Assembly (NCBI RefSeq): GCF_018390735.1
Contig: NZ_JAHBCL010000001.1
Location: 240,441-304,440, forward strand
Direction: 5' to 3'
Source of the DNA: Fusibacter paucivorans
Lineage (GTDB): Bacteria; Bacillota; Clostridia; Peptostreptococcales; Acidaminobacteraceae
Length of the DNA: 64,000 nt
Shown here: positions 8,416 through 17,362 of the stretch, in pieces
Position numbering within the stretch: position 1 is the stretch's first letter
How the letters are laid out: each line of letters starts with the position of its first letter
Notes under the pieces: model-generated
Told to the model about the DNA's origin: nothing
The model's input: only the letters and a program-made list of their open reading frames with translations
Database searches by the model: none
Translations under genes and position numbers: made by a program

Positions 8416-8444
8416 ATACTAACGGTTCATTGTATGAATGTCAA
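8416..8444 (-). promoter_or_regulatory. Promoter of the riboswitch-dapA transcript
   Basis: TTGACA (8444-8439), 17-base spacer, TAGTAT (8421-8416) on the minus strand; the predicted start lies near 8409, just before the L-box. Confidence 0.7.
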
Positions 8445-8526
8445 TACCTATCACCAAATGTTTACACGAGGCGGTTGTATCTCTTAGCAATACATTATTG
8501 AAGCATTCTAAGGGTTTAATAAACGC

Positions 8527-8575
8527 AAAAAAACAAGTGTCTTCCCAATCACTTTAAGGTGAAACACTTGTCGTT
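8527..8575 (-). terminator. Terminator of the PAS-sigma54 activator gene
   Basis: ACAAGTGT (8533-8540) pairs with ACACTTGT (8564-8571), with an inner CACTTTAAGGTG hairpin; the minus strand continues into a T run (8527-8532). Confidence 0.7.
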
Positions 8576-8584
8576 TATGAATAA

Positions 8585-8655
8585 GAAAATGACACCATTC
8601 AAATTTTATTGTCGTTTCCTTAAGTCAATGACATCAATAAGTCAATGACATCAAT
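8585..8655. repeat. Partial dispersed-element end plus 17-bp tandem duplication
   Basis: GAAAATGACACC-ATTCAAATTTTA (from 8585) matches the left end of the 111-bp element. It is followed by two exact copies of AAGTCAATGACATCAAT at 8622-8638 and 8639-8655. The second reaches the first base of the stop codon of the neighbouring gene. Confidence 0.6.
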
Positions 8656-10055
8656 TATTTTTCTAATTCTATCCCATACTTATGAATTTTTTTATACAGC
8701 AGACTCCTGTGAATCCCCAACTTTTCTGAAGCTTCCATGCAGTTCCAGTTGCAATTCCTCAAATATTCTTTAATAATAGAGCTTTCATACTCTTCTACCA
8801 TGTTCTTCAAAAGATGGTTATCGAGGCCATTTGATTTTTGCACGTTGTGTTTAGTGACCATTTTCGAGGGCAGATCAGTCAATTGAATGACAAAATCATC
8901 ACAGGTTGCGTAAGCACTCTTAATGACATTGTTCAATTCCCGTATATTGCCGGGCCAAGCATAGTGTTGTAAACAGACTCTGGCTTCTTCTGTGATCGTT
9001 ACAATGGACTTGTATTCGTTATTGAGCATCGAGAGAAAATAACTGGAAAATAAGTCGATATCTTCGGGTCTGTTTCTCAGCGGAATCATCTCGATATTTA
9101 TCACGTTGAGCCGATAATACAAATCCTCTCTGAACTTGCCCTGCTTCACCATTTCGATTAAATTGCGCCGCGTCGCAGCAATAACCCTGACGTCAATGGG
9201 AATCGGCGATTTACCGCCAATTTTATCGACCTCATTTTCCTGCAAAACCCGTAGCAGTTTTACCTGCATGTTTATGGGCATATCGCCGATTTCATCTAGA
9301 AAAATCGTTCCACCGTCCGCCTGAATAAACTTGCCGTCTTTTCCGCCCTTAATAGCACCTGAAAATGAGCCCTCTTCATAGCCAAATAATTCAGATTCTA
9401 AAAGTTCATAGGGAATGGCACCACAGTTGATACTTACCATTGGCTTGTCACGGCGAGCACTGTTGTAGTGAATGGAACAGGCAAAGACTTCTTTCCCCGT
9501 TCCGGACTCTCCGGTAATCAATACGGGGAAAGCATTTTTCGATGCTTTGTAGGCCGTTTTTTTCATTTCAAGAAATTTGCTGTTTCTGCCGACAATTTCA
9601 TCAAAGCTAAATTTCTTATTGTTGATCTTATTGTACTCTTCTTTAAAGAATTCAAGTTCCATGTATTCCTTCATTAGTTTTTTTGCAGAGTCGAGCGTAT
9701 TAAATCGAAATTTCACCTGCGCAACACCGGCAACCACTTCTTCATCTTCATCCAGAACACAGGAGCGGCTGACGAGCAGAAAATCATTGTCTTTGTCCTT
9801 GGTCTCACCTTCTACAAACTTATGAATTACACCTTCTTCATTATAAACGTTTTTAACGATATCAATCATCTTGGAATTGGAAATAATGTTCGTAATGCAG
9901 CCGCCAATTGCCTGACTTTTATTAATACCCAGAAAGTCACAGTACTGGTCATTGATATCTGTTACAACACCGTCTTTATCGACGACGATAAACCCGTCAT
10001 CCGTCATATTGAGTATTTGATTAAATATGTATTTATATCTCGCATCCCAATCCAT
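8655..10055 (-). CDS. PAS-domain sigma-54-dependent transcriptional activator
   Basis: A 466-residue enhancer-binding protein. Residues ~5-115 form a PAS sensor (DGFIVVDKDGVVTDIN). The AAA+ core (~150-380) has Walker A GESGTGKE, the sigma-54 contact loop as GSFSGA (variant of GAFTGA), Walker B GGTIFLDEIGD and arginine-finger region FREDLYYRLNV. A Fis-type helix-turn-helix ends the protein (MEASEKLGIHRSLLYKKI). It lies 156 bases after etfA on the same strand behind its own promoter and operator, so it is the natural candidate to control the acyl-CoA operon upstream. No receiver domain: it should sense a small molecule or redox state through the PAS. Confidence 0.93.
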   Translation of the reverse strand: MDWDARYKYIFNQILNMTDDGFIVVDKDGVVTDINDQYCDFLGINKSQAIGGCITNIISNSKMIDIVKNVYNEEGVIHKFVEGETKDKDNDFLLVSRSCVLDEDEEVVAGVAQVKFRFNTLDSAKKLMKEYMELEFFKEEYNKINNKKFSFDEIVGRNSKFLEMKKTAYKASKNAFPVLITGESGTGKEVFACSIHYNSARRDKPMVSINCGAIPYELLESELFGYEEGSFSGAIKGGKDGKFIQADGGTIFLDEIGDMPINMQVKLLRVLQENEVDKIGGKSPIPIDVRVIAATRRNLIEMVKQGKFREDLYYRLNVINIEMIPLRNRPEDIDLFSSYFLSMLNNEYKSIVTITEEARVCLQHYAWPGNIRELNNVIKSAYATCDDFVIQLTDLPSKMVTKHNVQKSNGLDNHLLKNMVEEYESSIIKEYLRNCNWNCMEASEKLGIHRSLLYKKIHKYGIELEK

Positions 10056-10086
10056 TTTCCCAGCCCCAAATAAAATTTTAAAGCAG

Positions 10087-10127
10087 GCAAATACATTAAG
10101 TATCTGCCTACTTTATCAGTATATCAA
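10087..10127 (-). promoter_or_regulatory. Promoter with overlapping operator for the sigma-54 activator gene
   Basis: Minus-strand TTGATA (10127-10122), 17-base spacer, GATACT (10104-10099). The -10 lies inside an inverted repeat GCAAATAC-N5-GTATCTGC (10087-10107). The arms match those of the operator at 13718-13737 at 15 of 16 positions. Confidence 0.6.
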
Positions 10128-10210
10128 TTGGCTGAGAAAACTTCAAGACCAGTCATTTCAAGGCTGTACAGCCTTTTTTAGATCATAAGTAACTTTTAGG
10201 ATACGTCATT

Positions 10211-11248
10211 TTACAGTTCAAATGCTTTCAATTTATCCACTTCTTCCATCATTGCAGGAATCACTTCCTTAAGGTCACCGACAATACCATAATCGCAAAC
10301 TTTAAAAATAGGTGCTTCTGGATCTGTATTTATCGCAATGATGTAATCGGAATCACTCATGCCGGCAAGATGCTGTATCGCGCCAGAAATACCGCATGCG
10401 ATATAGACAACCGGTCTTACTGTCGTACCTGTTTGTCCGACCTGATGCATATGATCGATCCAGCCGCAGTCCACGCATGCTCTGGATGACCCCACTTCGC
10501 CGCCCAATTTGTCGGCGAGTGCTTTGATGAGATCAAATCCTTCCGGTCCTTTGATCCCTCGACCGCCAGAGACAATAATTTTCGCATCCGTCAAATTGAT
10601 ACGCTTTTTACCGCTTGGTATCATTTCAACGACTTTAGCCACAATATCTTCATCTTTTAAAGTTGGAGAAATCTTTTCAACCACACCGACAGCGTTGGCC
10701 TCGTGAACAGCTTTTTTCATGACACCCGGTCTTACCGTTGCCATTTGCGGTCGGTTTATTGGACAGATAATCGTCGCCATGAGATTACCGCCAAATGCGG
10801 GTCTGGTTTGCAGCAGTTTCCCGTCACTTGGATCTATCTCCAGTTTTGTACAGTCGGCAACGAGGCCGGTTCCTATTTTGGCAGCAAGCCTTGGCCCGAT
10901 ATCTCTGCCGATAGAAGTCGCACCGACCAGCACAATTTCAGGTTTTTTCTCAAGAATCAATTCGGCAATCGCCTTTGAATACCCATCTGTTGAGAATGTC
11001 TCAAGGAGGGGTGAATTGATGTAATAAACTTTATCAACACCATAATATAAAAGTTTCTCAACTTCTGCTTCAATGTTATGCCCTGCTATGACAACCATTA
11101 CTTGATTAGCCGTTCCCTCGACGAGCTTTTTGGCCTCACCGATTAATTCCGTTGTCACCGGATGAATCTTGCCTTCTCTTTGTTCACCAATCACCCATAT
11201 ATCTTTGTAATCACTGAGATTGATTGCCTGATTTACTTTTCGCCTCAT
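10211..11248 (-). CDS. etfA: Electron transfer flavoprotein alpha subunit
   Basis: A 345-residue FAD-binding ETF subunit. The N-terminal ~200 residues are the ETF alpha/beta domain ([21 protein letters not shown]); the C-terminal FAD domain carries [23 protein letters not shown] and [19 protein letters not shown], the classical FAD-binding run. It partners EtfB in accepting electrons from the acyl-CoA dehydrogenase. The ATG at 11248 is preceded by an in-frame TTG at 11251; AGGAGG lies just after the etfB stop, so translation follows that of etfB. In Clostridia such EtfAB often bifurcate electrons to ferredoxin; that is possible here but not shown by sequence alone. Confidence 0.95.
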   Translation of the reverse strand: MRRKVNQAINLSDYKDIWVIGEQREGKIHPVTTELIGEAKKLVEGTANQVMVVIAGHNIEAEVEKLLYYGVDKVYYINSPLLETFSTDGYSKAIAELILEKKPEIVLVGATSIGRDIGPRLAAKIGTGLVADCTKLEIDPSDGKLLQTRPAFGGNLMATIICPINRPQMATVRPGVMKKAVHEANAVGVVEKISPTLKDEDIVAKVVEMIPSGKKRINLTDAKIIVSGGRGIKGPEGFDLIKALADKLGGEVGSSRACVDCGWIDHMHQVGQTGTTVRPVVYIACGISGAIQHLAGMSDSDYIIAINTDPEAPIFKVCDYGIVGDLKEVIPAMMEEVDKLKAFEL

Positions 11249-11262
11249 CAATGTTCCGCCTC

Positions 11263-12057
11263 CTAAATTAACTTCAGATCTGATAGTTTGCCAATGAGTT
11301 TTGCCGCTTTTTCTTTGCCGTTCAGGCCATCAATCATCTCATTTGTTTTGGATTTCGTCGGGACAAAGGATTTATACACATTTGTTGTCGATCCTTTTAA
11401 ACCGATTTGGGTCGCATCAATGGTTAGGTCGTCAATGCCCCACACCTTAATATTGTCACTGCCGGGTGAATAAGCGTTGAGAATGCCTTTGACCGTTGGG
11501 TATCTCGGAACATTTAATTCCTTGATTGCGGTTAGTAATACTGGCATTTTACTCTCGATAACGTAGTCTCCGGTCTCCGTGTACCGCGTCACAATGGCTT
11601 TGCCATCTTTGAAATCAATTTTTTTAGCATAGGTCACTTGCGGTATATTCAAGAATTCTGCAATTTCTGGTCCTACTTGCGCCGTGTCGCCGTCAATAGC
11701 TTGTCTGCCGCACAGAATTACATCGTAAGATCCAACTTTTTCAATAGCTGCTGCCAGCACAGTTGCTGTCGCCCATGTGTCTGAACCGCCGAAAGCTCGG
11801 TCGCTTAAGAGAATGGCTTCATCAGCACCCATTGCAAGCGCTTCCTTTAATGCATTCTTTGCCTGAGGCGGTCCCATGCTGAGCACGGTAACCGTGCAGT
11901 CATGTGCCGCTTTAATGCGAAGTGCTTCCTCAAGTGCATTTTTGTCATCGGGATTAATAATGCTCGGAACACCATCTCTGATCAGGGTTCCCGTCTCCTG
12001 GTTGATTCGAACTTCATTGGTGTCTGGTACCTGTTTTAAACATACGATAATTTTCAT
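11263..12057 (-). CDS. etfB: Electron transfer flavoprotein beta subunit
   Basis: A 264-residue subunit with the beta-ETF signature KQVPDT near the N-terminus and the nucleotide-binding segment [21 protein letters not shown] at ~125-145. It forms a heterodimer with EtfA and carries AMP or, in bifurcating forms, a second FAD. GGAGGAG precedes the ATG. It sits 9 bases after the acyl-CoA dehydrogenase and 12 bases before etfA, the usual clostridial Bcd-EtfB-EtfA order. Confidence 0.95.
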   Translation of the reverse strand: MKIIVCLKQVPDTNEVRINQETGTLIRDGVPSIINPDDKNALEEALRIKAAHDCTVTVLSMGPPQAKNALKEALAMGADEAILLSDRAFGGSDTWATATVLAAAIEKVGSYDVILCGRQAIDGDTAQVGPEIAEFLNIPQVTYAKKIDFKDGKAIVTRYTETGDYVIESKMPVLLTAIKELNVPRYPTVKGILNAYSPGSDNIKVWGIDDLTIDATQIGLKGSTTNVYKSFVPTKSKTNEMIDGLNGKEKAAKLIGKLSDLKLI

Positions 12058-12065
12058 GTCTCCTC

Positions 12066-13202
12066 CTAGCTCAATACAGATCTCGATATGACAAGTTTAT
12101 GAATTTCAGAAGTACCTTCATAAATTTCTGTGATTTTCGCATCCCTGTACATTCTTTCCAGTGGATAGTCTTGCATATAGCCATAGCCACCGTGGATCTG
12201 CAGCGCCAGATTGGTCACAAATCTCGCTGTCTCTGATGCATTCAGCTTCGCCATTGCCGCTTCTTTTGTATGCGGCTGCCCAGTTTCTTTTAAGTAAGCT
12301 GCATAGTAAACAAGCCATTTTGCCGCTTCTACTTTTGTCGCCATATCCGAGATATACCATGTGAGCCCTTGCAGTGCCGTTAGGGGCTTGCCAAATTGAA
12401 CGCGCGTTTTCATGTACTTGACGCTCTCTTCCAGCGCACCTTCGGCAATACCCAGTGCCTGTGCCGCAACGCCGATTCTCGCACCATCCAGTGCCACCAT
12501 GGCCATCCCAAACCCCTTGCCTTCCTTGCCAACCAAGTTTTCTTTTGGCACTCTGCAATTGTCAAAGATGAGTTCGACTGTTTCTGAACCGTGAATGCCC
12601 ATTTTTTCTTCAATTTTACCAATGGTAAAACCAGGCGTTCCCTTTTCGACGACGATACACGAGAGACCTTTAAGCCCCTTTGAAGGATCGGTGAGTGCAA
12701 AGACTGCCACAAACTGTGCCTGTCCACCACCTGATATAAAACACTTTGTCCCATTTAAAACGTATTCATCGCCATCTAATACAGCGGTTGTCTTTGCCGC
12801 GCCGGCATCAGAACCCGCGTTTGGCTCTGTCAGGGCAAAAGCGCCTAAGCAGCCGCCACTTGCAACCTGAGGCAAGTATTTTTCCTTTTGTGCTTCTGTT
12901 CCGTATTTTTGAATGACTTGTGCAAAGATTGTGTGAATTGAGAGAATGGCTGCTGTTGCCGCACACTTCTTCGCCAATTCCGATACGATGATGACCTTTT
13001 CTGTATCGCCGCCGCCTGCACCGCCATACGCTTCAGGCGTTCCAATCCCAGTAAACATCACTTCTGTCATCTTCTCAAATGTCTCTCTAGGAAATCGTCC
13101 CGTCTTATCAATTTCGGCTGCAATTGGTGCCACTTCGTTTTCTGCGAACGATCTTGCCACCTTCTTTAGCATTTCCTGTGCTTCTGATAATTTAAAATCC
13201 AT
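12066..13202 (-). CDS. Acyl-CoA dehydrogenase (butyryl/short-chain type)
   Basis: A 378-residue flavoenzyme that introduces the alpha-beta double bond in an acyl-CoA, or reduces enoyl-CoA in the Bcd direction. The signature FALTEPNAGSDAGA (~123-136) and the C-terminal YRDAKITEIYEGTSEI are present; Glu362 in YEGTSE corresponds to the catalytic base of short-chain/butyryl-CoA dehydrogenases. Length fits short-chain family members. GGAGA precedes the start. It lies between maoC and etfB, so electrons pass to EtfAB encoded next. Whether it works oxidatively (with the hydratase) or reductively cannot be told. Confidence 0.93.
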   Translation of the reverse strand: MDFKLSEAQEMLKKVARSFAENEVAPIAAEIDKTGRFPRETFEKMTEVMFTGIGTPEAYGGAGGGDTEKVIIVSELAKKCAATAAILSIHTIFAQVIQKYGTEAQKEKYLPQVASGGCLGAFALTEPNAGSDAGAAKTTAVLDGDEYVLNGTKCFISGGGQAQFVAVFALTDPSKGLKGLSCIVVEKGTPGFTIGKIEEKMGIHGSETVELIFDNCRVPKENLVGKEGKGFGMAMVALDGARIGVAAQALGIAEGALEESVKYMKTRVQFGKPLTALQGLTWYISDMATKVEAAKWLVYYAAYLKETGQPHTKEAAMAKLNASETARFVTNLALQIHGGYGYMQDYPLERMYRDAKITEIYEGTSEIHKLVISRSVLS

Positions 13203-13255
13203 TGCCGCTCTCCTTCTGATAATCTAACTGCTCAAGATATCGTTAACCGATTAGC

Positions 13256-13696
13256 CTATTTTTTAGGCATCATGACTGCTTCGCCGGCCAATACCACTTC
13301 ACCTCGCTGGTTTGTACAAGTTGCTTTTAAAACCACACGATTTTTTTCTTCCAATTTGGCAATGACTTCAACTTCTGCGTGGATCGTATCACCAATCATA
13401 ACAGGTCTAACGAATTTAGAATTTTGGCTGATATAGAGGCAGCCTTCACCGGGCAGCTTCATCCCAACAACAGTTGAAATTAAACCGGCTGTTAAAGCAC
13501 CATGTGCGATTCGTACACCAAATCGATTTTCTTTTGCACGCTCTGCATTGATGTGTGCGACGTTGAAATCCCCTGTTGCACCTGCAAAGCTATAGATATC
13601 AAACTCAGAAATTGTCTTTTCTATAAATGCTTTGTCGCCAATTGACATTTCTGCCAGTGTAAAACCGTCCATTGATGGGTCTCTAAATAAAGTCAT
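13256..13696 (-). CDS. MaoC-like (R)-specific enoyl-CoA hydratase
   Basis: A 146-residue single hot-dog domain of the MaoC/PhaJ type. The hydratase-2 motif FNVAHINAERA-NRFGVRIAHGAL holds the catalytic Asp/Asn-x4-His arrangement (GDFNVAHIN). It should hydrate trans-2-enoyl-CoA to (R)-3-hydroxyacyl-CoA. The ATG at 13696 has AAAGGAG nine bases upstream; a GTG at 13714 overlaps the operator side and is less likely. It is the first gene of the maoC-acd-etfB-etfA operon, so its promoter sets expression of all four. Confidence 0.88.
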   Translation of the reverse strand: MTLFRDPSMDGFTLAEMSIGDKAFIEKTISEFDIYSFAGATGDFNVAHINAERAKENRFGVRIAHGALTAGLISTVVGMKLPGEGCLYISQNSKFVRPVMIGDTIHAEVEVIAKLEEKNRVVLKATCTNQRGEVVLAGEAVMMPKK

Positions 13697-13717
13697 ATGA
13701 TTTGCTCCTTTCACAAT

Positions 13718-13769
13718 GCAAATACACGTGTATTTGCGCCATTATCTGTTTGTTCGGCAGTTGTCACAA
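13718..13769 (-). promoter_or_regulatory. Promoter and 20-bp palindromic operator of the maoC-acd-etfBA operon
   Basis: Minus strand: TTGTGA (13769-13764), 17-base spacer, GATAAT (13746-13741). Directly after it is a perfect 20-base palindrome, GCAAATAC-ACGT-GTATTTGC (13718-13737), placed over the predicted start site as expected for a repressor. Half-sites recur at 10087-10107. Confidence 0.65.
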
Positions 13770-14527
13770 CAGTGTGTATACTTCTGTGATTTGCCTTAGC
13801 CACTTTGTTTCGCGACATTTTTAGCATGTGTTTGATGGTCATCTATTCCACCCATTTTTGTCTCAATATTGAGAAACGTGTCTCTGTTTTGAGAATTTTC
13901 CCGAAACCCGTTGGAATTGTTAATTTTCTGCTTAACAAAATCGGATTTTATGATCCCTGCCATCAATATTTGTTTCAAATTTGATAATGTTAGTGCTTTC
14001 TATAAAACACATTACATTTTTCAGGAAACTGTCGTTATGCGGTCAGAGCGTTTATTTTGCAAGAAGTCAAATGCCGCGATCAGTTCAACCTCTAAGCTAT
14101 CATTTATCTTGCACCTTTCCAGCAGAACTACTTTATTGATAAGGTCAATTGAAAACACATCCTCCATTTAGGCGTTATGCTTGTTACCACAAGCTCTCTG
14201 GCAATTCTCAACCCTATATGCCCAGTCATTATTGCGTTTCCCAAAATTAAGCTTTTACACTTGGCGTCTTTTGTACAGTCTTATCACCACATAATACTTT
14301 GCGCGTTGATATGCTGCTATCTTTCTTGATATTTGCAGGCAGCCCATAAGATTATCCAAGTGTTGCTTCCCCAAACCTCCTTTTCATTATTTTTGGCACA
14401 TTTAAACATTATGCAAAATCCTTGCCAATTATTTAACACAATGGTGCAGCTGATATGGCGTCCCCTCTCTTTTGCTGTAATCCGCTGTCATTCACAATGG
14501 CACTGATAGGCTCAGAATAAATTACGC
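13770..14527. other. Long intergenic region with regulatory motifs and no convincing gene
   Basis: This stretch upstream of maoC contains two TCTC-N6-GAGA repeats (13861-13874, a perfect 14-base palindrome, and 13881-13894) exactly 20 bases apart. On the minus strand it has only short ORFs, for example 46 codons at 14167-14027 (MEDVFSIDLINKVV...), without a good ribosome site. That ORF could be a decayed gene. The upstream end carries a sigma-54 promoter (listed separately). Confidence 0.5.
14411..14429 (-). promoter_or_regulatory. Sigma-54 (-24/-12) promoter pointing toward the maoC operon
   Basis: Minus strand TTGGCAAG-GATT-TTGCAT: GG (14426-14425) and GC (14414-14413) are separated by exactly ten bases, and the flanks match TGGCACG-N4-TTGCA closely. 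It lies about 700 bases upstream of maoC with only short ORFs between. The nearby PAS-sigma54 activator is the likely partner. Confidence 0.6.
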
Positions 14528-14555
14528 CAAAATAAAAAATCCTCAAAGAGGATTT
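14528..14555 (-). terminator. Terminator overlapping the mocR stop codon
   Basis: AAATCCTC-TTT-GAGGATTT followed by TTTATTTT on the minus strand; the first stem arm includes two bases of the TAA stop codon. Confidence 0.8.
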
Positions 14556-16029
14556 AAGAATCGTGCGAATAATCACAATGATAATCTTTTAGCAATGTAC
14601 AGAACAGTTTGACAGCAGGTTCGATTTCATGCTTTCTGAGTGCTGAAAAACTCATCCGGCATTGATTGTAAAGCGGTTCGTTTGGATAACACAAGCGGCC
14701 TGTTAAAAAAGTGAGATTATGTGGATGGCAATATGATTTTAAGAATATATCTGTGTTTAAATAAGTCGGCAGTGACAACCAGAGATTGACGCCGCCATCC
14801 GGTAATTGCCATTTTAAGTAGTCAGGCGCATCATTTTGAAGCGTTTTATACACCAATGCCCACTTCTCCTTAATGAGGGTTCTCAGTTTTTCTGTTGTCT
14901 GCTCCAGCAAACCGGTTGATACAATTTCAGCCAATAACCTTTGAGTCAAAAGCGGGCTCCCCAAATCCGCATTGGCTTTTGCCGCAACCAGCCGATTGTA
15001 TATGGTCCCCTGTGCGATTACTGCACCAACTCTAAAGCCCGGACCGACTAATTTACTAAAGCCCTTTACAAGAATCACATGACCATCGTGATCATAAGAC
15101 TTTAATAATCCAACCGAATGTCTACGGTCCATCAATTCACACCAAGGATCATCCTCTACAATAATCATATGCGCGTTTCGTGCCGTTTCGAGAATAATTT
15201 CACGCTTCGCAGCCGATGTGACAATACCGGTAGGATTATTGAGATTTGGCGTTAAATAAAGCATTTTGGGATGATGCTTTTCAACAATTTGCTCAAAGAG
15301 ATTGATGTCAATGCCATCTGTTTCCATTGGAATGGCACAAATAGTGCACCCTTGATTCTGAAAGGCATCAATTGCACCCGGAAAAGTCGGCGTCTCCATT
15401 AGAACTGTATCTCCCGGTTTGATAAACGTTCTTGCAATCATATTGAGCGCCTGTTGGCTGCCGCTCGTCATCATCACGTCCGATGCTTTAATCTGCAAAT
15501 TGCCCATACGCTGCAAATAGTTGGCAACAGCTCTTCTAGTCAAATTGTCACCACTTACCGGACTGTATTGAAACAAGATGTCCGGGTTCTCCCTTACAAT
15601 CTTTTCGAGTACTCGCCTAATCTGTTGATGCGGATAATCTTCCCAATGCATCAGCGACGTAAACATATTGTAACCCTTTGTAAGATGTTCCACTGAAAAC
15701 TCTGCCGCAAATTGTGTCCGTCTCAAATTGTCATCAATAGTCAGCATCCAATCATAGCAGTTTACTCGTCGATTCTCACTCGAGTTTTCAGATATCGACA
15801 TCATCGAAACGTAAGTGCCACTTCCCTGTACAATATCAACCAACTGCTCGTCAGCCAGTTTTTTATAGGCTCTCGTCACCGTCAGCGGGCTCACCGAAAG
15901 CGCCAGTGCCAGCGCTCTGACTGTCGGCAGTTTTTCACCTTTTTGAAACTGCTCAGAGAGTATTTGTTCCCGATAATAGGCGACAATTTCATTTTGAACA
16001 CCCTTTCCTTTACTCACTGTAATTTTCAT
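14554..16029 (-). CDS. MocR family regulator (GntR helix-turn-helix fused to aminotransferase)
   Basis: A 491-residue regulator. Residues ~1-75 are a GntR winged helix (LPTVRALALALSVSPLTVTRAYKKL); the rest is a fold-type I aminotransferase domain with NPDILFQYSPVSG, LTPNLNNPTGIV, the Asp in IIVEDDPWCEL and the PLP lysine in VKGFSKLVGPGFRVG. Such proteins usually keep PLP binding and sense an amine, amino acid or PLP itself. It is divergent from the PhzF-like gene at 16303, with paired direct repeats between them, so phzF is the probable target. Terminates at its own hairpin. Confidence 0.92.
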   Translation of the reverse strand: MKITVSKGKGVQNEIVAYYREQILSEQFQKGEKLPTVRALALALSVSPLTVTRAYKKLADEQLVDIVQGSGTYVSMMSISENSSENRRVNCYDWMLTIDDNLRRTQFAAEFSVEHLTKGYNMFTSLMHWEDYPHQQIRRVLEKIVRENPDILFQYSPVSGDNLTRRAVANYLQRMGNLQIKASDVMMTSGSQQALNMIARTFIKPGDTVLMETPTFPGAIDAFQNQGCTICAIPMETDGIDINLFEQIVEKHHPKMLYLTPNLNNPTGIVTSAAKREIILETARNAHMIIVEDDPWCELMDRRHSVGLLKSYDHDGHVILVKGFSKLVGPGFRVGAVIAQGTIYNRLVAAKANADLGSPLLTQRLLAEIVSTGLLEQTTEKLRTLIKEKWALVYKTLQNDAPDYLKWQLPDGGVNLWLSLPTYLNTDIFLKSYCHPHNLTFLTGRLCYPNEPLYNQCRMSFSALRKHEIEPAVKLFCTLLKDYHCDYSHDS

Positions 16030-16165
16030 GCGCTCGCTCCTCGTGTAAACCTTCTAATTGCCATTCCAAATGACAACTGCTTCAATGCAGCTACAATGCT
16101 GTGAACACCTTTTTCAAAATAACGATCTACTGCACTAAGCATAATCATTATTATTGTTCCCGTCA

Positions 16166-16202
16166 ATTGATATACTATTCATTTGATTGATATACTATCA
16201 AT
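16166..16202. promoter_or_regulatory. Direct-repeat operator between mocR and phzF
   Basis: ATTGATATACTAT occurs at 16166-16178 and 16186-16198, one 20-base (two-turn) step apart. The second copy continues to TATCAAT, making a dyad ATTGATA-N3-TATCAAT. Direct repeats at helical spacing are what MocR dimers recognise. Confidence 0.55.
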
Positions 16203-16302
16203 CTGTTACACTTCACACAATTGTATTACATAGCATACGGCTATCAAACGGCGAATCTGGCAAGATTTGCATCTGAAAACACCATGAAAAAGGAGGCATT
16301 AC

Positions 16303-17193
16303 ATGATTCCATTGAATTTTAAAAAAATTGACGCCTTTACAGACGGTTCGTCCTCTGGCAATCCAGCAGGTTATGTCTTTCTAGAAGAATCCCAGATTCT
16401 TTCTGACAGCGAAATGCAAAAAATGGGGACAGAATTAAAGGGCTTTGTCAACGAAGTGGGGTTTGTCACTCCATATGCAGACGGCTTCAAACTGAAATAC
16501 TATTCTTCCGAATGCGAAGTAGCCTTTTGCGGTCATGCGACAATTGCCATTATGTACGATTTATTGGCAAGCAATCCGTCACTTCACGGTCAGCGGGTGA
16601 TCAATCTCTACATCAACGCCGGCAAGCTCAGTGCCTTCAATCATCTCGACACACTTAACGCCGTATACATTATGGCACCGGAGCCTCAGTACTTAGAGAC
16701 TTCTGTAACTGCCGCATCTATCAGCGATGCACTGGGCATTAATATCAGCGCACTTGACAACCGATACCCTATCCAAGCCATAAACGGCGGTTTGAAAACC
16801 CTGATCGTCCCAGTCAAGACACTGGCGAACTGCCTTAGCATTTGGCCGGACGAATCCTCTTTAAAGCAGTATTGTCTCGTAAATGACATCGATATTATCC
16901 TCATTTTTACTGAAGAAACTTATGACGAACACGCTCATTTTCGCACACGTGTCTTTGCACCAAAATTCGGCTATTTAGAAGATCCCGCAACCGGTTCAGG
17001 TAATTCAGCATTTGGCTATTATTTATATGCACTCGGACAGCACCGAGATGATTTGATCATTGAGCAAAGCGCCAATAAAACAAATGCTAATATTGTCAAA
17101 CTTAAAACCTATGAGGATGAAAAAATGACGCGAATGCTGTTTGGCGGCTGCGCAACAACACGTATCGACGGTAAGTATCATCTTCATCGCTAG
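16303..17193 (+). CDS. PhzF family isomerase/epimerase
   Basis: A 296-residue protein with the diaminopimelate-epimerase-like double fold. The N-terminal half shows DAFTDGSSSGNPAGYV and the conserved glutamate in FVNEVGFV (Glu51), then SSECEVAFCGHATIA; the C-terminal half has DPATGSGNSAFGYYL. These are family signatures of PhzF, whose best-known member isomerises dihydrohydroxyanthranilate in phenazine synthesis. Most members have other, unknown substrates, and no phenazine genes are here. AAGGAGG precedes the ATG. It is a single gene controlled, by position, by the divergent MocR protein. Confidence 0.9.
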   Translation: MIPLNFKKIDAFTDGSSSGNPAGYVFLEESQILSDSEMQKMGTELKGFVNEVGFVTPYADGFKLKYYSSECEVAFCGHATIAIMYDLLASNPSLHGQRVINLYINAGKLSAFNHLDTLNAVYIMAPEPQYLETSVTAASISDALGINISALDNRYPIQAINGGLKTLIVPVKTLANCLSIWPDESSLKQYCLVNDIDIILIFTEETYDEHAHFRTRVFAPKFGYLEDPATGSGNSAFGYYLYALGQHRDDLIIEQSANKTNANIVKLKTYEDEKMTRMLFGGCATTRIDGKYHLHR

Positions 17194-17362
17194 GGCAAAA
17201 CGATCTATTCGTAACCGGTCAGCCATTTTATGCTATCGTTAATCGCTTAGCAAATCGGATATGTCTTGCTTAATGGCGCTCATTAAGCCCCCTCTGTACG
17301 AAGTGCTGTTCTAGGCTACAGCTGTATCAGCGGCGATCATGATGGGGGATGATTAAACGCGT

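Noticed and set aside
8242..8487. Plus-strand open frame of 81 codons
   Set aside because: It lies entirely over the lysine riboswitch and its promoter on the other strand and has no ribosome site.
10160..10190. Perfect AAGGCTGTACAGCCTT palindrome as an etfA terminator
   Set aside because: The T run follows it on the plus strand, while etfA and the activator are transcribed on the minus strand, so it would not end their transcripts.
13718..13745. Sigma-54 promoter immediately upstream of maoC
   Set aside because: A TGGCGC is present but the bases ten positions later are CG rather than GC; the region is better explained by a sigma-A promoter and palindromic operator.
13911..14171. Plus-strand open frame of 86 codons upstream of maoC
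   Set aside because: Composition is unlike the neighbouring proteins, there is no Shine-Dalgarno sequence, and the opposite strand gives equally plausible short frames.
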